From contig JBGOEJ010000001.1 of assembly GCA_041446545.1 (NCBI GenBank), forward strand, positions 124,001 to 188,000: a stretch of DNA of 64,000 bases. Direction: 5' to 3'. The position numbers and the translations under genes were made by a program. The stretch comes from Fervidibacter canadensis. GTDB taxonomy: Bacteria > Armatimonadota > Fervidibacteria > Fervidibacterales > Fervidibacteraceae. Below are positions 18,474-26,188 of this stretch, piece by piece; position 1 is the stretch's first letter; every line of letters starts with the position of its first letter. The notes under the pieces are model-generated. The model was given only the letters and a program-made list of their open reading frames with translations. It was not told the DNA's origin and ran no database searches.

Positions 18474-18923
18474 TTACGACGACTGAAACTCGCTCAGAAC
18501 CAAAACTTTCAACTCAGTCACCTTCTTAAGGGTCGCATCGTTTGTCAAGAAGGCTTCGCAACCTGCCCTAATTGCTGCCGCCAATTGCAAAGCGTCGGGC
18601 GTCCGCAAGTTGTAACGAGCCCTCAAGTCGGCGGCAACTTTTGCCGTTTCAGGATCAATGCTTATCAGTTGCATGTTTGCGCTGTTGGTTAGCAAGTCCC
18701 AATATTCGGACGCAAGTGCAGTATTGCCCTGTTTCAAAGGTAAAACCAAGACTTCCGTGACCGTGATGACAGAAGTCACGCCAATAATCCAACCTTCGTT
18801 GATGCGCTGAAAAACTTCAGTGACCAAAGCATCATATTGGGCATGGGTCTTTACGAAGTAAATGACTGGTGGCGTGTCTAAAGCAAGTTTGACGACACCC
18901 TGCAACGCCTCATCCAACCTCAT
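18474..18923 (-). CDS. PIN-domain ribonuclease (VapC-like toxin)
   Basis: 149 residues. The N-terminus has LALDTPPVIYFVKTH, where the first aspartate is the PIN catalytic residue; an acidic residue lies in TEVLVLP; and RTPDALQLAAAIRAGCEAFLTNDATL carries the last acidic residues. This is the DTPPVIYF-type PIN subgroup. Its ATG overlaps the stop of the upstream small gene (ATGA), the usual layout of a toxin translated together with its antitoxin. The frame is open further upstream but that part lies inside the antitoxin gene. Confidence 0.82.
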   Translation of the reverse strand: MRLDEALQGVVKLALDTPPVIYFVKTHAQYDALVTEVFQRINEGWIIGVTSVITVTEVLVLPLKQGNTALASEYWDLLTNSANMQLISIDPETAKVAADLRARYNLRTPDALQLAAAIRAGCEAFLTNDATLKKVTELKVLVLSEFQSS

Positions 18924-19159
18924 GGTCGGTGATCCCATTCCTTCCGCAATTCGTTGACATATTCCTGCGCATCTATACCCTGCCAAATCTCAGCGCCCAA
19001 GCCGTGCAGTTCCATAATGCTTCGTTTCGGTTTTCCCTCTTCCTTGGTCTCTGCAGCCAAGTCTTGTGCGATCATTGCCAAGAGGCGAAGGCGCTCGGAT
19101 AGCGGTCGTGGCTTGATTTGTTGCTCGTAAAGTTCCTCAAGGCTCAAGGTCTTGACCAT
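18920..19159 (-). CDS. Putative antitoxin of the PIN toxin
   Basis: 79 residues, charged and helical (VKTLSLEELYEQQIKPRPLSERLRLLAMIAQDLAAE) with a C-terminal part (ELHGLGAEIWQGIDAQEYVNELRKEWDHRP) typical of antitoxins of VapB-like modules, where the tail wraps the PIN toxin. I choose the ATG at 19159; the frame extends to 19210 without a better start. It overlaps the PIN gene by four bases. Function is inferred mainly from this pairing. Confidence 0.65.
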   Translation of the reverse strand: MVKTLSLEELYEQQIKPRPLSERLRLLAMIAQDLAAETKEEGKPKRSIMELHGLGAEIWQGIDAQEYVNELRKEWDHRP

Positions 19160-19212
19160 GCAAACTTCACCCCCAAACGAGTTCGGCTCGGAAATTCGCC
19201 TCACCCTCAATT

Positions 19213-19761
19213 TTACTGCTCAAGTAACCTTTTCGCTTCCTCCCAACCTTTTTCGCTTAACTCCCAGATGCCCTGTGGTGAATCGGAACGGAGCAATCCT
19301 TCTTGAACCATCTGATAGCGTTCCCAGTTTGCTCTCTTCTCCCAACGCTTAGAAGTTCCGCTTGGAACAAGTTCAAGGTCTTTGTCCGACAAAGACGGCT
19401 TTGCCATTTCAAAAACACGCCTTAGCACCTCTTTCGCTCTACCTTGCCCACCCATCTCTGCCAACGCTTTCAGGATCAGCGGACGATAAAAATCTCTCGG
19501 CAGGCTTTCACCTCTTGGAAGTCTTCTCCCTTCATGTCTTTTGGTGCAAGTTTTACCTGAAGTTGGCGCTTTCCCTTCCCGCCATACCCCTTCCAACCTT
19601 CCAACCTCATTCAGCATCCATTCCACAAGTGTCAGCCTGTCGTTTCTCAGCAAATGGACAAGTTCTGAAACAGCGGGATCATTGAGCCGTTCCCGTTCTT
19701 CTTCCAATGCCTTCCGAAGCATTTCAAGGGCTTGTGCGACCTTATCTTGCGTTTCCGACAT
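19213..19761 (-). CDS. Mrr_N-like winged-helix protein
   Basis: 182 residues. The N-terminal half is a coiled-coil-prone helix (KVAQALEMLRKALEEERERLNDP); the C-terminal half matches the N-terminal winged-helix domain of Mrr restriction proteins: FYRPLILKALAEMGGQGRAKEVLRRVFEMAKPSLSDKDLELVPSGTSKRWEKRANWERYQMVQEGLLRSDSPQGIWELSEKG. The Mrr nuclease domain itself is missing. The likely role is DNA or partner binding within the island. The ATG at 19761 has GGAGGTG nine bases upstream. It starts about 60 bases after the PglZ gene ends, so probably the same transcript. Confidence 0.7.
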   Translation of the reverse strand: MSETQDKVAQALEMLRKALEEERERLNDPAVSELVHLLRNDRLTLVEWMLNEVGRLEGVWREGKAPTSGKTCTKRHEGRRLPRGESLPRDFYRPLILKALAEMGGQGRAKEVLRRVFEMAKPSLSDKDLELVPSGTSKRWEKRANWERYQMVQEGLLRSDSPQGIWELSEKGWEEAKRLLEQ

Positions 19762-19821
19762 CTCACCGAGCACCTCCAGCCCTATTCGGCTCAGCGGGAG
19801 CCTTGCATTACCGTTGGGCAA

Positions 19822-20910
19822 TCATGGCACTGTCAATTTCACCGACGGGATGAAACTTTCTTCAAAGGACAAACCTCCATGAACGCCCCATTCGGTTGAG
19901 CGAAGTTGACGGCGAATGAAAGGATAGGCGAGAACCGAAAAGTCGTTGCCTTTGAAATTGACATGCCAAAGAAATTCGCCGCTACGCAAACCTTCATAAT
20001 TTCTCGGCGGCACATTCCCGCTCCCTGCCTCGTAGAGCCTTAATTCGTGTTCGTGGCGCCAAAGGATGCCGTGATCGGAAGTCAAAAACAAAGTAGCGCT
20101 AATCCCTCGCTGCTGCAGTTTTTGAGCCAGAGCGAGAAATTCACTGGCAATTTGCCGAACAGTTCCAGCGATGTCGGGCAAATCGCGATGGCGGTGACAA
20201 ATTTGGTCAAGCCCTTCCCGAACAACTTGAACGAAAGCGCCTTCAAGGGAAAACTTGTCCAGTGCCTTCAGCACTTCGTCAAAACTTTGGACTTTTGTAA
20301 CGCCCTCGGTGACGCCGAAGAAAATTCGGTCGGTCAAGCGGTCCTTTTCTCGTTCCCAATAACTGAATCCGAAACTGCGTTCGTAACCTTTCTCCGCCAG
20401 ACGCAAGGCAACCGTCGGCTCACCGACGATGCGCATAACTCCGTGTTCCGTGACAGTAACGCCATCAACGAAGCAAGGTTCGCAGGGCAAATTTTCGTCG
20501 CCAAACCGCTTCCAATCGCTCAGCCCTAACCCGTCAACGATGAGCAAGACGATACAGTCACCTTTAGCGTTTTGGACAATCCGATCAGGAACTTGCGACT
20601 GACACAAGACCATCCGTTGCACCTGCTCAATTTTCGGCAAGAGGATTCGGTTCAACTCGTTGGTGAACGGGTCGTGATCGCAATAAACAGCGGGCAAGCG
20701 ATGGGCAAATCGCTCATCAACGGAGAGGGCAACTAAAGGCGATTCGGGTTGAGGTTCAGGCGAATCCAAAGCAGCGACAAGTTCCTCAGCGGTTTCAAAA
20801 ACTTGCACATCCTCCGGGACAAACGCCAGAGAGAGCCGATGGCGAAGTTGCACAATCGCGGGTGTTCGTTCCAGTATTGCTCTCAATTCGTCAAGACTCA
20901 CCCTTCGCAT
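19822..20910 (-). CDS. pglZ: PglZ-domain phosphatase-fold protein
   Basis: 362 residues from the ATG at 20910 (AAAGGTG upstream). The alkaline-phosphatase-superfamily PglZ core is plain: LLIVDGLGLSDW (metal-binding Asp about 126), VTVTEHGVMRIVGEPT (nucleophile-position Thr about 166), LTSDHG (Asp-His about 279-280) and the PglZ hallmark HGGLSFEE (His about 344). PglZ is the common element of BREX and Pgl phage-defence systems. This one is much shorter than the roughly 850-residue BREX type 1 protein; it keeps the catalytic domain with only a short N-terminal part. It follows the BrxC-like gene by about 90 bases on the same strand. Confidence 0.85.
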   Translation of the reverse strand: MRRVSLDELRAILERTPAIVQLRHRLSLAFVPEDVQVFETAEELVAALDSPEPQPESPLVALSVDERFAHRLPAVYCDHDPFTNELNRILLPKIEQVQRMVLCQSQVPDRIVQNAKGDCIVLLIVDGLGLSDWKRFGDENLPCEPCFVDGVTVTEHGVMRIVGEPTVALRLAEKGYERSFGFSYWEREKDRLTDRIFFGVTEGVTKVQSFDEVLKALDKFSLEGAFVQVVREGLDQICHRHRDLPDIAGTVRQIASEFLALAQKLQQRGISATLFLTSDHGILWRHEHELRLYEAGSGNVPPRNYEGLRSGEFLWHVNFKGNDFSVLAYPFIRRQLRSTEWGVHGGLSFEESFIPSVKLTVP

Positions 20911-21001
20911 CGGTCTCACCTTTCGCATCTTTTGGTAAGGCGCTCCCCTCAGCGACCGCACCGAAATTCAACACGCCAAGAAGTGTTTGGGTCGCCGTCA
21001 A

Positions 21002-23710
21002 TCACTTGTGCTCGCTAATGTGGATTTCCAACCAACCCTTGCGGTAAAGGCGCTCAACCAAAGAAAGCAACTTTTCGGGAGGGATTAAGCGATTTCTGGC
21101 GGCAGCGTCCCAAATTCGTGCGAAAGGGATAGAACCGCTTTGCTTTTGCCCAATGCTTCTCAGCAACTCAAGCAAGGCTTTCTCTTCGCCATTGTCAATG
21201 GGTAACGGTTTATCTGCCTGACTAAGGTTCTGCTGCAATTTGCCCCTTCGGCTTATTAAACGCCCAATCCCATCGCAAATTTCTTCAAGCCGCTTATCCC
21301 CGTCTCGCACTGCTTTAACGACTTCGTAAGTCACCTCACGCCTTAAGCACTCCCATTCTTTTTCAATCGCATCCGCTTCCTTTTCCAACTCATTCACATC
21401 CATCTGCCGAATGACCCGAAGAAACAAAAGGCGGTTTTGGTCTTGCTGGATGAAATCGCCGAACTTGCCGAAAAATCCCGAAAGCCGTTGAAGGACCTCT
21501 TGGAACAAACGCTCGTAAGAACCTTCAGGGTCTTCGGGGTCGTAGGGAGGGGTTAAATGCGACTCGATGATGCCTCTCAAAAGCCTCTCGTAGGCTTTTG
21601 CCAATTGCTCAAAGGCATTGCGTTCTTCGTTAGAGCGCTTCGCCAGTTCCCTCTGAATGCTTTCCAACTCATAGCCAAACCTTTCGTGTTCTTTGAGAGC
21701 CTCCTTTCGGTCCTCAGCGAATCGGTCAATGACCCGATTTACCCACTCGTCCAATTCCTGTTTCAAGTCGGCATATCGGTCAGGGATGCGTTGGCGCAGA
21801 TTGTCGGCACGCTCGGCGATTTCTTTCCATTTAGCGAGGTGACCGAAATCTTCCTCCACTCGGTTGACATGCTCTTCTGTTTCCCCGCTTTTTCTTTGCG
21901 CTTTTTCAAGTTCTTCCGCCAATTGAGCCAACTCGGAGAGCAACCTTTCCAACTCGCCAACGGTTTGCAGGCGTTCTGCTTGCTGAGTTATGCGTTTGAA
22001 TTCATCGGTTTGCCTTTTCAACTCATCGGCAAGCCTTTGGGCGCTCTTGAGCAATTGACGGCGCATATCGTCCAGATACTGGGCGATTGCCAACGCCATC
22101 TCAATGCGCCGTTCCAATTCCCGAACAGGCAACCGCTTTAGCAGTTCTTGCGACCTGTTGGAGTTTTGCGTCGCAGTTTGCCCAAGTCTTTGCTTTGCAG
22201 CCTGAAATGCAAACCCTTTCACTCCAGCCCTTACTTGACCCACTTCAATTCGGGCTTCGTCCCATTGGGATTCGTCCTCAGCGTAAGTTTTGGCAATCAC
22301 GGCATCCAATTGCTCCACATACCTTCGGATATCATCGGGGAAGAAACGGGCAAGAGGTTCAAGGGAACGCTTCAAATGCTCTGCCTCGCTGCGGATTTCT
22401 TCTGGGTTCAACTCCGCTATGGCTTCCCGAACCTTACGCTCATCAAAATCCAATGTCCCGCGCGCTTTTGCCAATTGGAGCGCTTTCTCAATTTCCCCTT
22501 TATGAGCGCCCCACTTTCGCGCACGCCTCTCCAACTCCCCGCGGTCAATTTCCTTGACTCCTTTGCTGCGTCCACCAACCTTGACAGTGACATCTTTACC
22601 GAAATCTTTCAGCCACTCTCTCATTTTCCGCTCCAGCGGGTGTTGGGTGAAAGTGACTTCTGATTGACCCCTGAGCGTTCCGCTTTCTTTAACTTGCAGC
22701 AATTTCATCCTCTCCATCCGTTCAACGAGAGCGTCTCTCTGTGATGCTGCGACATCAAACAACTTCGCTAAATCATCGCGAGACATAAGTTTGGGGCGAA
22801 TGCCTTGCTTTTCGCTGCGGGTCAAACCACCTTGAAGGAGAACGCGTTGGTAGCGCTGCAAATCATTTTCACTTTGACGACCTGCTACAAGCGGCACATA
22901 TTCGGGATAGAGTTCCTCGCATTTTTGAGCGAAAACTTGCTCAACCAGTGATTGCCCAACGCCTTTTGCGCTGACACCGATAAGTGTCATTTGCTCGTTC
23001 AAAGCAAGAGCAACGATGTGCCGAATTGCCGGGCGAAGCAGGTTCGTTTCCATCAACAAACGGTCAGATTCAGGGACTTTGGCTCGTCCCATCTCAGCCT
23101 CAAGAAAGATTGCCAAATTCAAAAGCAGCATAACTGTGATGTGATGTGGGCTCATGATGTCACGGAAAACCTGTAAGTCGCTGGGATAGTCGTCATAGTG
23201 GCGATTCAAGTTGAGTCTGAAGTCCAAATTCGCCTCGCCTTTCGTCGTCACAATCTCGCCATCCCAAGTGTCTTCTCTCTCCAAAAGAAAGAAGCGAACG
23301 GTCAGGTCAATGTCTTCGTATGGCAATCTCTCTTCATCCTCGCCGATGGCTACTGCAATTGCAACTCGCCGTTGCGGGAACCGATTTTGCGTCCCTTCAA
23401 AACTGCCTTCCAAAACTAACGAAGCAACCCTTGGAGAGGCAAACCCAATTTCCTCACCAGGCTTAGGAAAGCCTGTCCATTTGCTCTGTTCGCCTGAACT
23501 TCGCTTTGGAAACAGTTCTGGCAACACGAACCTTATGAAAGCAACTTTGGCTGCTCCTTGCTTCTCCCGTTCCAAAGCATAATGCCACCACTTATTTCGG
23601 AAACGGCGCAAAAGTTCGGTAAGGCGGTCCCTTTTTTCTTTGTCCCTGCCCAAAGCAGTCAAGGCATATTGGTCTGTTCGCGGTTGATAAATGTGAGTGC
23701 CCAAGAAACC
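21002..23710 (-). CDS. BrxC-like ATPase, C-terminal coiled-coil portion (downstream of in-frame TAG)
   Basis: About 900 residues in exactly the same reading frame as the AAA+ gene just upstream, from which a single TAG separates it. The first residues (GFLGTHIYQPRTDQYALTALG) complete a winged-helix unit begun before the stop. Then comes a mixed domain, a second winged-helix-like stretch (MSRDDLAKLFDVAASQRDALVERMERMKLLQVKE) and long coiled coils (about residues 440-740), ending in another small helical/winged domain (LLELLRSIGQKQSGSIPFARIWDAAARNRLIPPEKLLSLVERLYRKGWLEI). The architecture of ATPase plus long coiled coils recalls BrxC of BREX. The only nearby start is a TTG at 23704 with no ribosome site; the first ATG is some 180 codons in. 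Confidence 0.75.
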   Translation of the reverse strand, partial: GFLGTHIYQPRTDQYALTALGRDKEKRDRLTELLRRFRNKWWHYALEREKQGAAKVAFIRFVLPELFPKRSSGEQSKWTGFPKPGEEIGFASPRVASLVLEGSFEGTQNRFPQRRVAIAVAIGEDEERLPYEDIDLTVRFFLLEREDTWDGEIVTTKGEANLDFRLNLNRHYDDYPSDLQVFRDIMSPHHITVMLLLNLAIFLEAEMGRAKVPESDRLLMETNLLRPAIRHIVALALNEQMTLIGVSAKGVGQSLVEQVFAQKCEELYPEYVPLVAGRQSENDLQRYQRVLLQGGLTRSEKQGIRPKLMSRDDLAKLFDVAASQRDALVERMERMKLLQVKESGTLRGQSEVTFTQHPLERKMREWLKDFGKDVTVKVGGRSKGVKEIDRGELERRARKWGAHKGEIEKALQLAKARGTLDFDERKVREAIAELNPEEIRSEAEHLKRSLEPLARFFPDDIRRYVEQLDAVIAKTYAEDESQWDEARIEVGQVRAGVKGFAFQAAKQRLGQTATQNSNRSQELLKRLPVRELERRIEMALAIAQYLDDMRRQLLKSAQRLADELKRQTDEFKRITQQAERLQTVGELERLLSELAQLAEELEKAQRKSGETEEHVNRVEEDFGHLAKWKEIAERADNLRQRIPDRYADLKQELDEWVNRVIDRFAEDRKEALKEHERFGYELESIQRELAKRSNEERNAFEQLAKAYERLLRGIIESHLTPPYDPEDPEGSYERLFQEVLQRLSGFFGKFGDFIQQDQNRLLFLRVIRQMDVNELEKEADAIEKEWECLRREVTYEVVKAVRDGDKRLEEICDGIGRLISRRGKLQQNLSQADKPLPIDNGEEKALLELLRSIGQKQSGSIPFARIWDAAARNRLIPPEKLLSLVERLYRKGWLEIHISEHK

Positions 23711-23713
23711 CTA
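23711..23713 (-). other. In-frame TAG splitting the BrxC-like gene
   Basis: On the minus strand the codons run GCG AAC ACA TAG GGT TTC TTG GGC. The frame is open for 421 codons before and about 902 after the TAG. The stop falls inside what reads as one winged-helix domain, so it is either a nonsense mutation, a readthrough site or a sequence error. Confidence 0.85.
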
Positions 23714-24976
23714 TGTGTTCGCCAGTTCGTCAATGGCTTTCCAGATGCCATACCTTTCGGCGACTGTTTTGCCAACGCCTTCTGGGAAAGCGCAAAGGAA
23801 GCGAATGGCTTTTTGAAAGTCGCGGTTATCTTGAACCGCTGGTTCGCTGAGGAGCGTTCGCAGCGTGGTCGTCCTTTTCTGTTCCTGTCCTTCAAAGACG
23901 ATGTGGCGATGTTCGTAATCGTCAATCAACTCCCAAACAGTGTAGCGTTGTCGCTTATCCCTCCAACGGTTGGCAACGCACCTGAAAGCGGCGATGACGG
24001 TTCTCGGTCCGTTGCTCAAATCATCGCGTTCGCAAATTTGCCCCAACGCTTCCAAAGTTGCCTCGTCAATGATGTTTTGGGCTTCAGGGTCATAGGTCCG
24101 GCACAAATGCTCCCATAGCCGCTTGGGAAACTCACGGGTGTAGGCAGTTTGAAGGTTCAAAAATGCACCGTAATCTTGAACCCGCTGCATCATGTCGCCT
24201 GCTTGCTCAAAAAGTCGTTCCTCTATGCGGGCAGTAAGACCCCAGCACATGCCCAAGGGGACCGCATCAAGAGTTCTAAATGCGTGGACGAACATCCGCA
24301 ACTGTTCAATCCGCTCATGAGAGTTCGGTTGGTCAACGAAGTTTTGTGTTTCGTCGGCAAAAACGACAAGACCTTTGAAACCGCCTTCGTGGGCGAGATT
24401 GGCTGCATCCTTGAGGAAGTCGGGAATTTGTGTGGAACTGAAAAGGCTCAGCCGACCTTGCGCCAGCAAATCTTCAACGATGCGCCGTGCTTGGTCAATG
24501 GAAACCCGTTGCCGCTTTGCTATCTCACTTGCCAACTCATCCACTGCCCGACTTCGGTAACGGTTGTAAAGTTTTTTGGCATCCTCCATCAAATCAGGTT
24601 GCTTCTCTTTTAACCGAAAACTCAGCCAACTGCTTGCTGCCAGCATTAAATCGTCCCATGAGTAAAACAGGAAAAGCGGGACGACGACGAAACCTTCCTG
24701 TTCCAACTCGTGCCAGAGCCAGACCATCGTAGCGGTTTTCCCATAGCCATATTCGCCAGAGACATAGCCCAAAACAGGCTTGTCGTTTGTCAGCCGCCTC
24801 AACATTGAGCCTCTCAGGTCTTTCACCGACTCCATAGCGTAAAAGACCGAGGCGACGAATTCGTAGTTTTTGCGAACTTGCTCTGGCATTTCGCCGATGT
24901 CCTGCGCTCTCACTGTTGAGACGATAGGTTGAAGTTGCTCCAGCCTCTCCATCAACCTTCGGAATTCGCCTCGCAT
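23711..24976 (-). CDS. BrxC-like AAA+ ATPase, N-terminal portion
   Basis: 421 residues. Walker A is GEYGYGKT (74-81), Walker B LVVFADE (203-209) and a sensor-like segment MCWGLTARIEERL follows near 243. The N-terminal region (QPIVSTVRAQDIGEMPEQVRKNYEFVASVFYAMESVKDLRG) and the GEYGxGKT form resemble the ATPase part of BrxC-type BREX proteins and related large defence ATPases. The last residues (FLCAFPEGVGKTVAERYGIWKAIDELANT) begin a winged-helix domain that continues beyond the TAG. With the downstream portion the product would be about 1,320 residues, close to BrxC size. It starts 18 bases after the small P-loop gene. Confidence 0.8.
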   Translation of the reverse strand: MRGEFRRLMERLEQLQPIVSTVRAQDIGEMPEQVRKNYEFVASVFYAMESVKDLRGSMLRRLTNDKPVLGYVSGEYGYGKTATMVWLWHELEQEGFVVVPLFLFYSWDDLMLAASSWLSFRLKEKQPDLMEDAKKLYNRYRSRAVDELASEIAKRQRVSIDQARRIVEDLLAQGRLSLFSSTQIPDFLKDAANLAHEGGFKGLVVFADETQNFVDQPNSHERIEQLRMFVHAFRTLDAVPLGMCWGLTARIEERLFEQAGDMMQRVQDYGAFLNLQTAYTREFPKRLWEHLCRTYDPEAQNIIDEATLEALGQICERDDLSNGPRTVIAAFRCVANRWRDKRQRYTVWELIDDYEHRHIVFEGQEQKRTTTLRTLLSEPAVQDNRDFQKAIRFLCAFPEGVGKTVAERYGIWKAIDELANT

Positions 24977-24994
24977 TGAATTTCACCCCCTGCC

Positions 24995-25516
24995 TCAAAG
25001 GAACTCAAAAGGCACAACTAACTCCCAAAGGTTTCTCGGTTCGTCGGTCAAAGGTGGGTAGCCTAAGCGGCGTAGGTTCTCTGCCACCTGCATTATGTCT
25101 CGTTCAGTCAAATTGAGGCGGACTTTCGGGGTTTGGTCGTCTGCAGCGTAGACAGTGATGAGCAAAACTCGGTCAAAGCCACAAAGTCGGCACTTGCGCA
25201 GCGCGTCTCGGATAGCGTCCCTGTGGGATGACACATTGTCAACGATGACAAAGCGATGAAGTTCAACGGGAGAGATTAGTTTCGCCGAAGGGAAATAGGC
25301 GATGCGACCGAAGCCGAACCTTTGCCACTCTTTAAGCCAAACCCAAGCGAGGAAAGTTTTGCCGACACCGTGAGCGCCAAAAAGGTTGGCGACATCGCTA
25401 ATGCGAAGGAAGTCTACCAACTGTTCACTCGCCGACCCTTGGCTTTCCGTCAACCAATCCCATTTGGCTTCCGCCCGCAACCGATTGAGCAATGCCACAT
25501 GTCGGTTCATCGCCAC
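24995..25516 (-). CDS. Small P-loop ATPase, DnaC/IstB-like
   Basis: 173 residues. Walker A is FGAHGVGKTFLAW near residue 46; the Walker B strand is HRFVIVDN, with asparagine where the catalytic glutamate is usual, so hydrolysis may be weak. A later strand (FDRVLLITVYA) fits a RecA-like core lacking a lid domain. First gene of the ATPase-PglZ run, followed after 18 bases by the BrxC-like gene. In BREX loci a small BrxB protein often precedes BrxC; I do not claim homology, only a similar position. Confidence 0.65.
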   Translation of the reverse strand: MAMNRHVALLNRLRAEAKWDWLTESQGSASEQLVDFLRISDVANLFGAHGVGKTFLAWVWLKEWQRFGFGRIAYFPSAKLISPVELHRFVIVDNVSSHRDAIRDALRKCRLCGFDRVLLITVYAADDQTPKVRLNLTERDIMQVAENLRRLGYPPLTDEPRNLWELVVPFEFL

Positions 25517-25598
25517 TCACATCCTAACCGCAAACTTGTTTCGTCAGAAGGGCGAGGCTCCCGATGAGCCACCACCTGATACGCCCTCCTAATGCCCA

Positions 25599-25856
25599 TC
25601 ACCTGCGAACTTCCACATGCACTTGGTAGCCTAACTGCTCCAGAATCCCGACAATCTCATCCCATGACAGTCCAAATTCGGCAACATCTGCAAGTCCCAA
25701 CCGAGCCACAATGTCCCGAATGGTTTTGTAGTCTTCCTCCGCAAAATCTCCCTCTTGCATCGCTTGTTCTGCCCAGTCAACCAATCCCGCCAGCGTTATT
25801 TGGCGGTTAAGGTAAGCCAGCAGTTTTGCTGCCAAGACTTCACGATTGACAATCAT
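25599..25856 (-). CDS. Hypothetical small helical protein, second gene of a pair
   Basis: 85 residues, mostly helical and acidic: MIVNREVLAAKLLAYLNRQITLAGLVDWAEQAMQEGDF, then IRDIVARLGLADVAEFGLSWDEIVGILEQLGYQVHVEVRR. Its ATG overlaps the stop of the preceding 88-residue gene (ATGA). I do not recognise a characterised family. The tight coupling of two small genes, one basic and one acidic, looks like a toxin-antitoxin or binding-partner pair. Confidence 0.6.
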   Translation of the reverse strand: MIVNREVLAAKLLAYLNRQITLAGLVDWAEQAMQEGDFAEEDYKTIRDIVARLGLADVAEFGLSWDEIVGILEQLGYQVHVEVRR

Positions 25857-26119
25857 TTCCCTTTCGCCTCGCTTAGGCGCTGGTGACCTTTGTCAACGGG
25901 AAACTTTTCGTGAACCTCAACCAAGCGCCCTTTGTCGTCATAAATTTCCTGCCAAAAGCGACGAGTGTTTTCTTCTGGGTCAACTTCTTTGATGTATCGG
26001 GCACGCCATCCTCTTCGCCCTTGAACTTCATACCAATAGCGCCTTCCGCCATCGGGCAAATCTATCCAATTACCAAACTTCCGCTCGTTTTGTCGCCTCC
26101 TCGTCTCTTTCGGTTCCAT
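25853..26119 (-). CDS. Hypothetical small basic protein, first gene of a pair
   Basis: 88 residues, beta-rich and basic, with FGNWIDLPDGGRRYWYEVQGRRGWRARYIKEVDPEENTRRFWQEIYDDKGRLVEVHEKFPVDKGH. The regular WIDLPDGGRRYWYEV / RFWQEIYDDKGRLVEVHEK pattern suggests a small curved sheet. No known function. It overlaps the next gene by four bases, so the two are made together. Confidence 0.6.
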   Translation of the reverse strand: MEPKETRRRQNERKFGNWIDLPDGGRRYWYEVQGRRGWRARYIKEVDPEENTRRFWQEIYDDKGRLVEVHEKFPVDKGHQRLSEAKGK

Positions 26120-26188
26120 CTTTCATGTCATCCTCGCCACAGTCGCTAAACAGCCACAGCGCAATTCAGGATTCCAACAAGGCTCATT

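Noticed and set aside
23711..23713. General recoding of TAG in this organism
   Set aside because: TAG is used as the natural stop of the MetF-type gene (1461-1463), the ComEC-like gene (2394-2396) and ctaD, so a global reassignment is unlikely.
24995..25516. IstB transposition helper of an insertion sequence
   Set aside because: It has an IstB/DnaC-like P-loop, but no IstA-like transposase or terminal inverted repeats lie near it; the operon places it with the BrxC-like gene.
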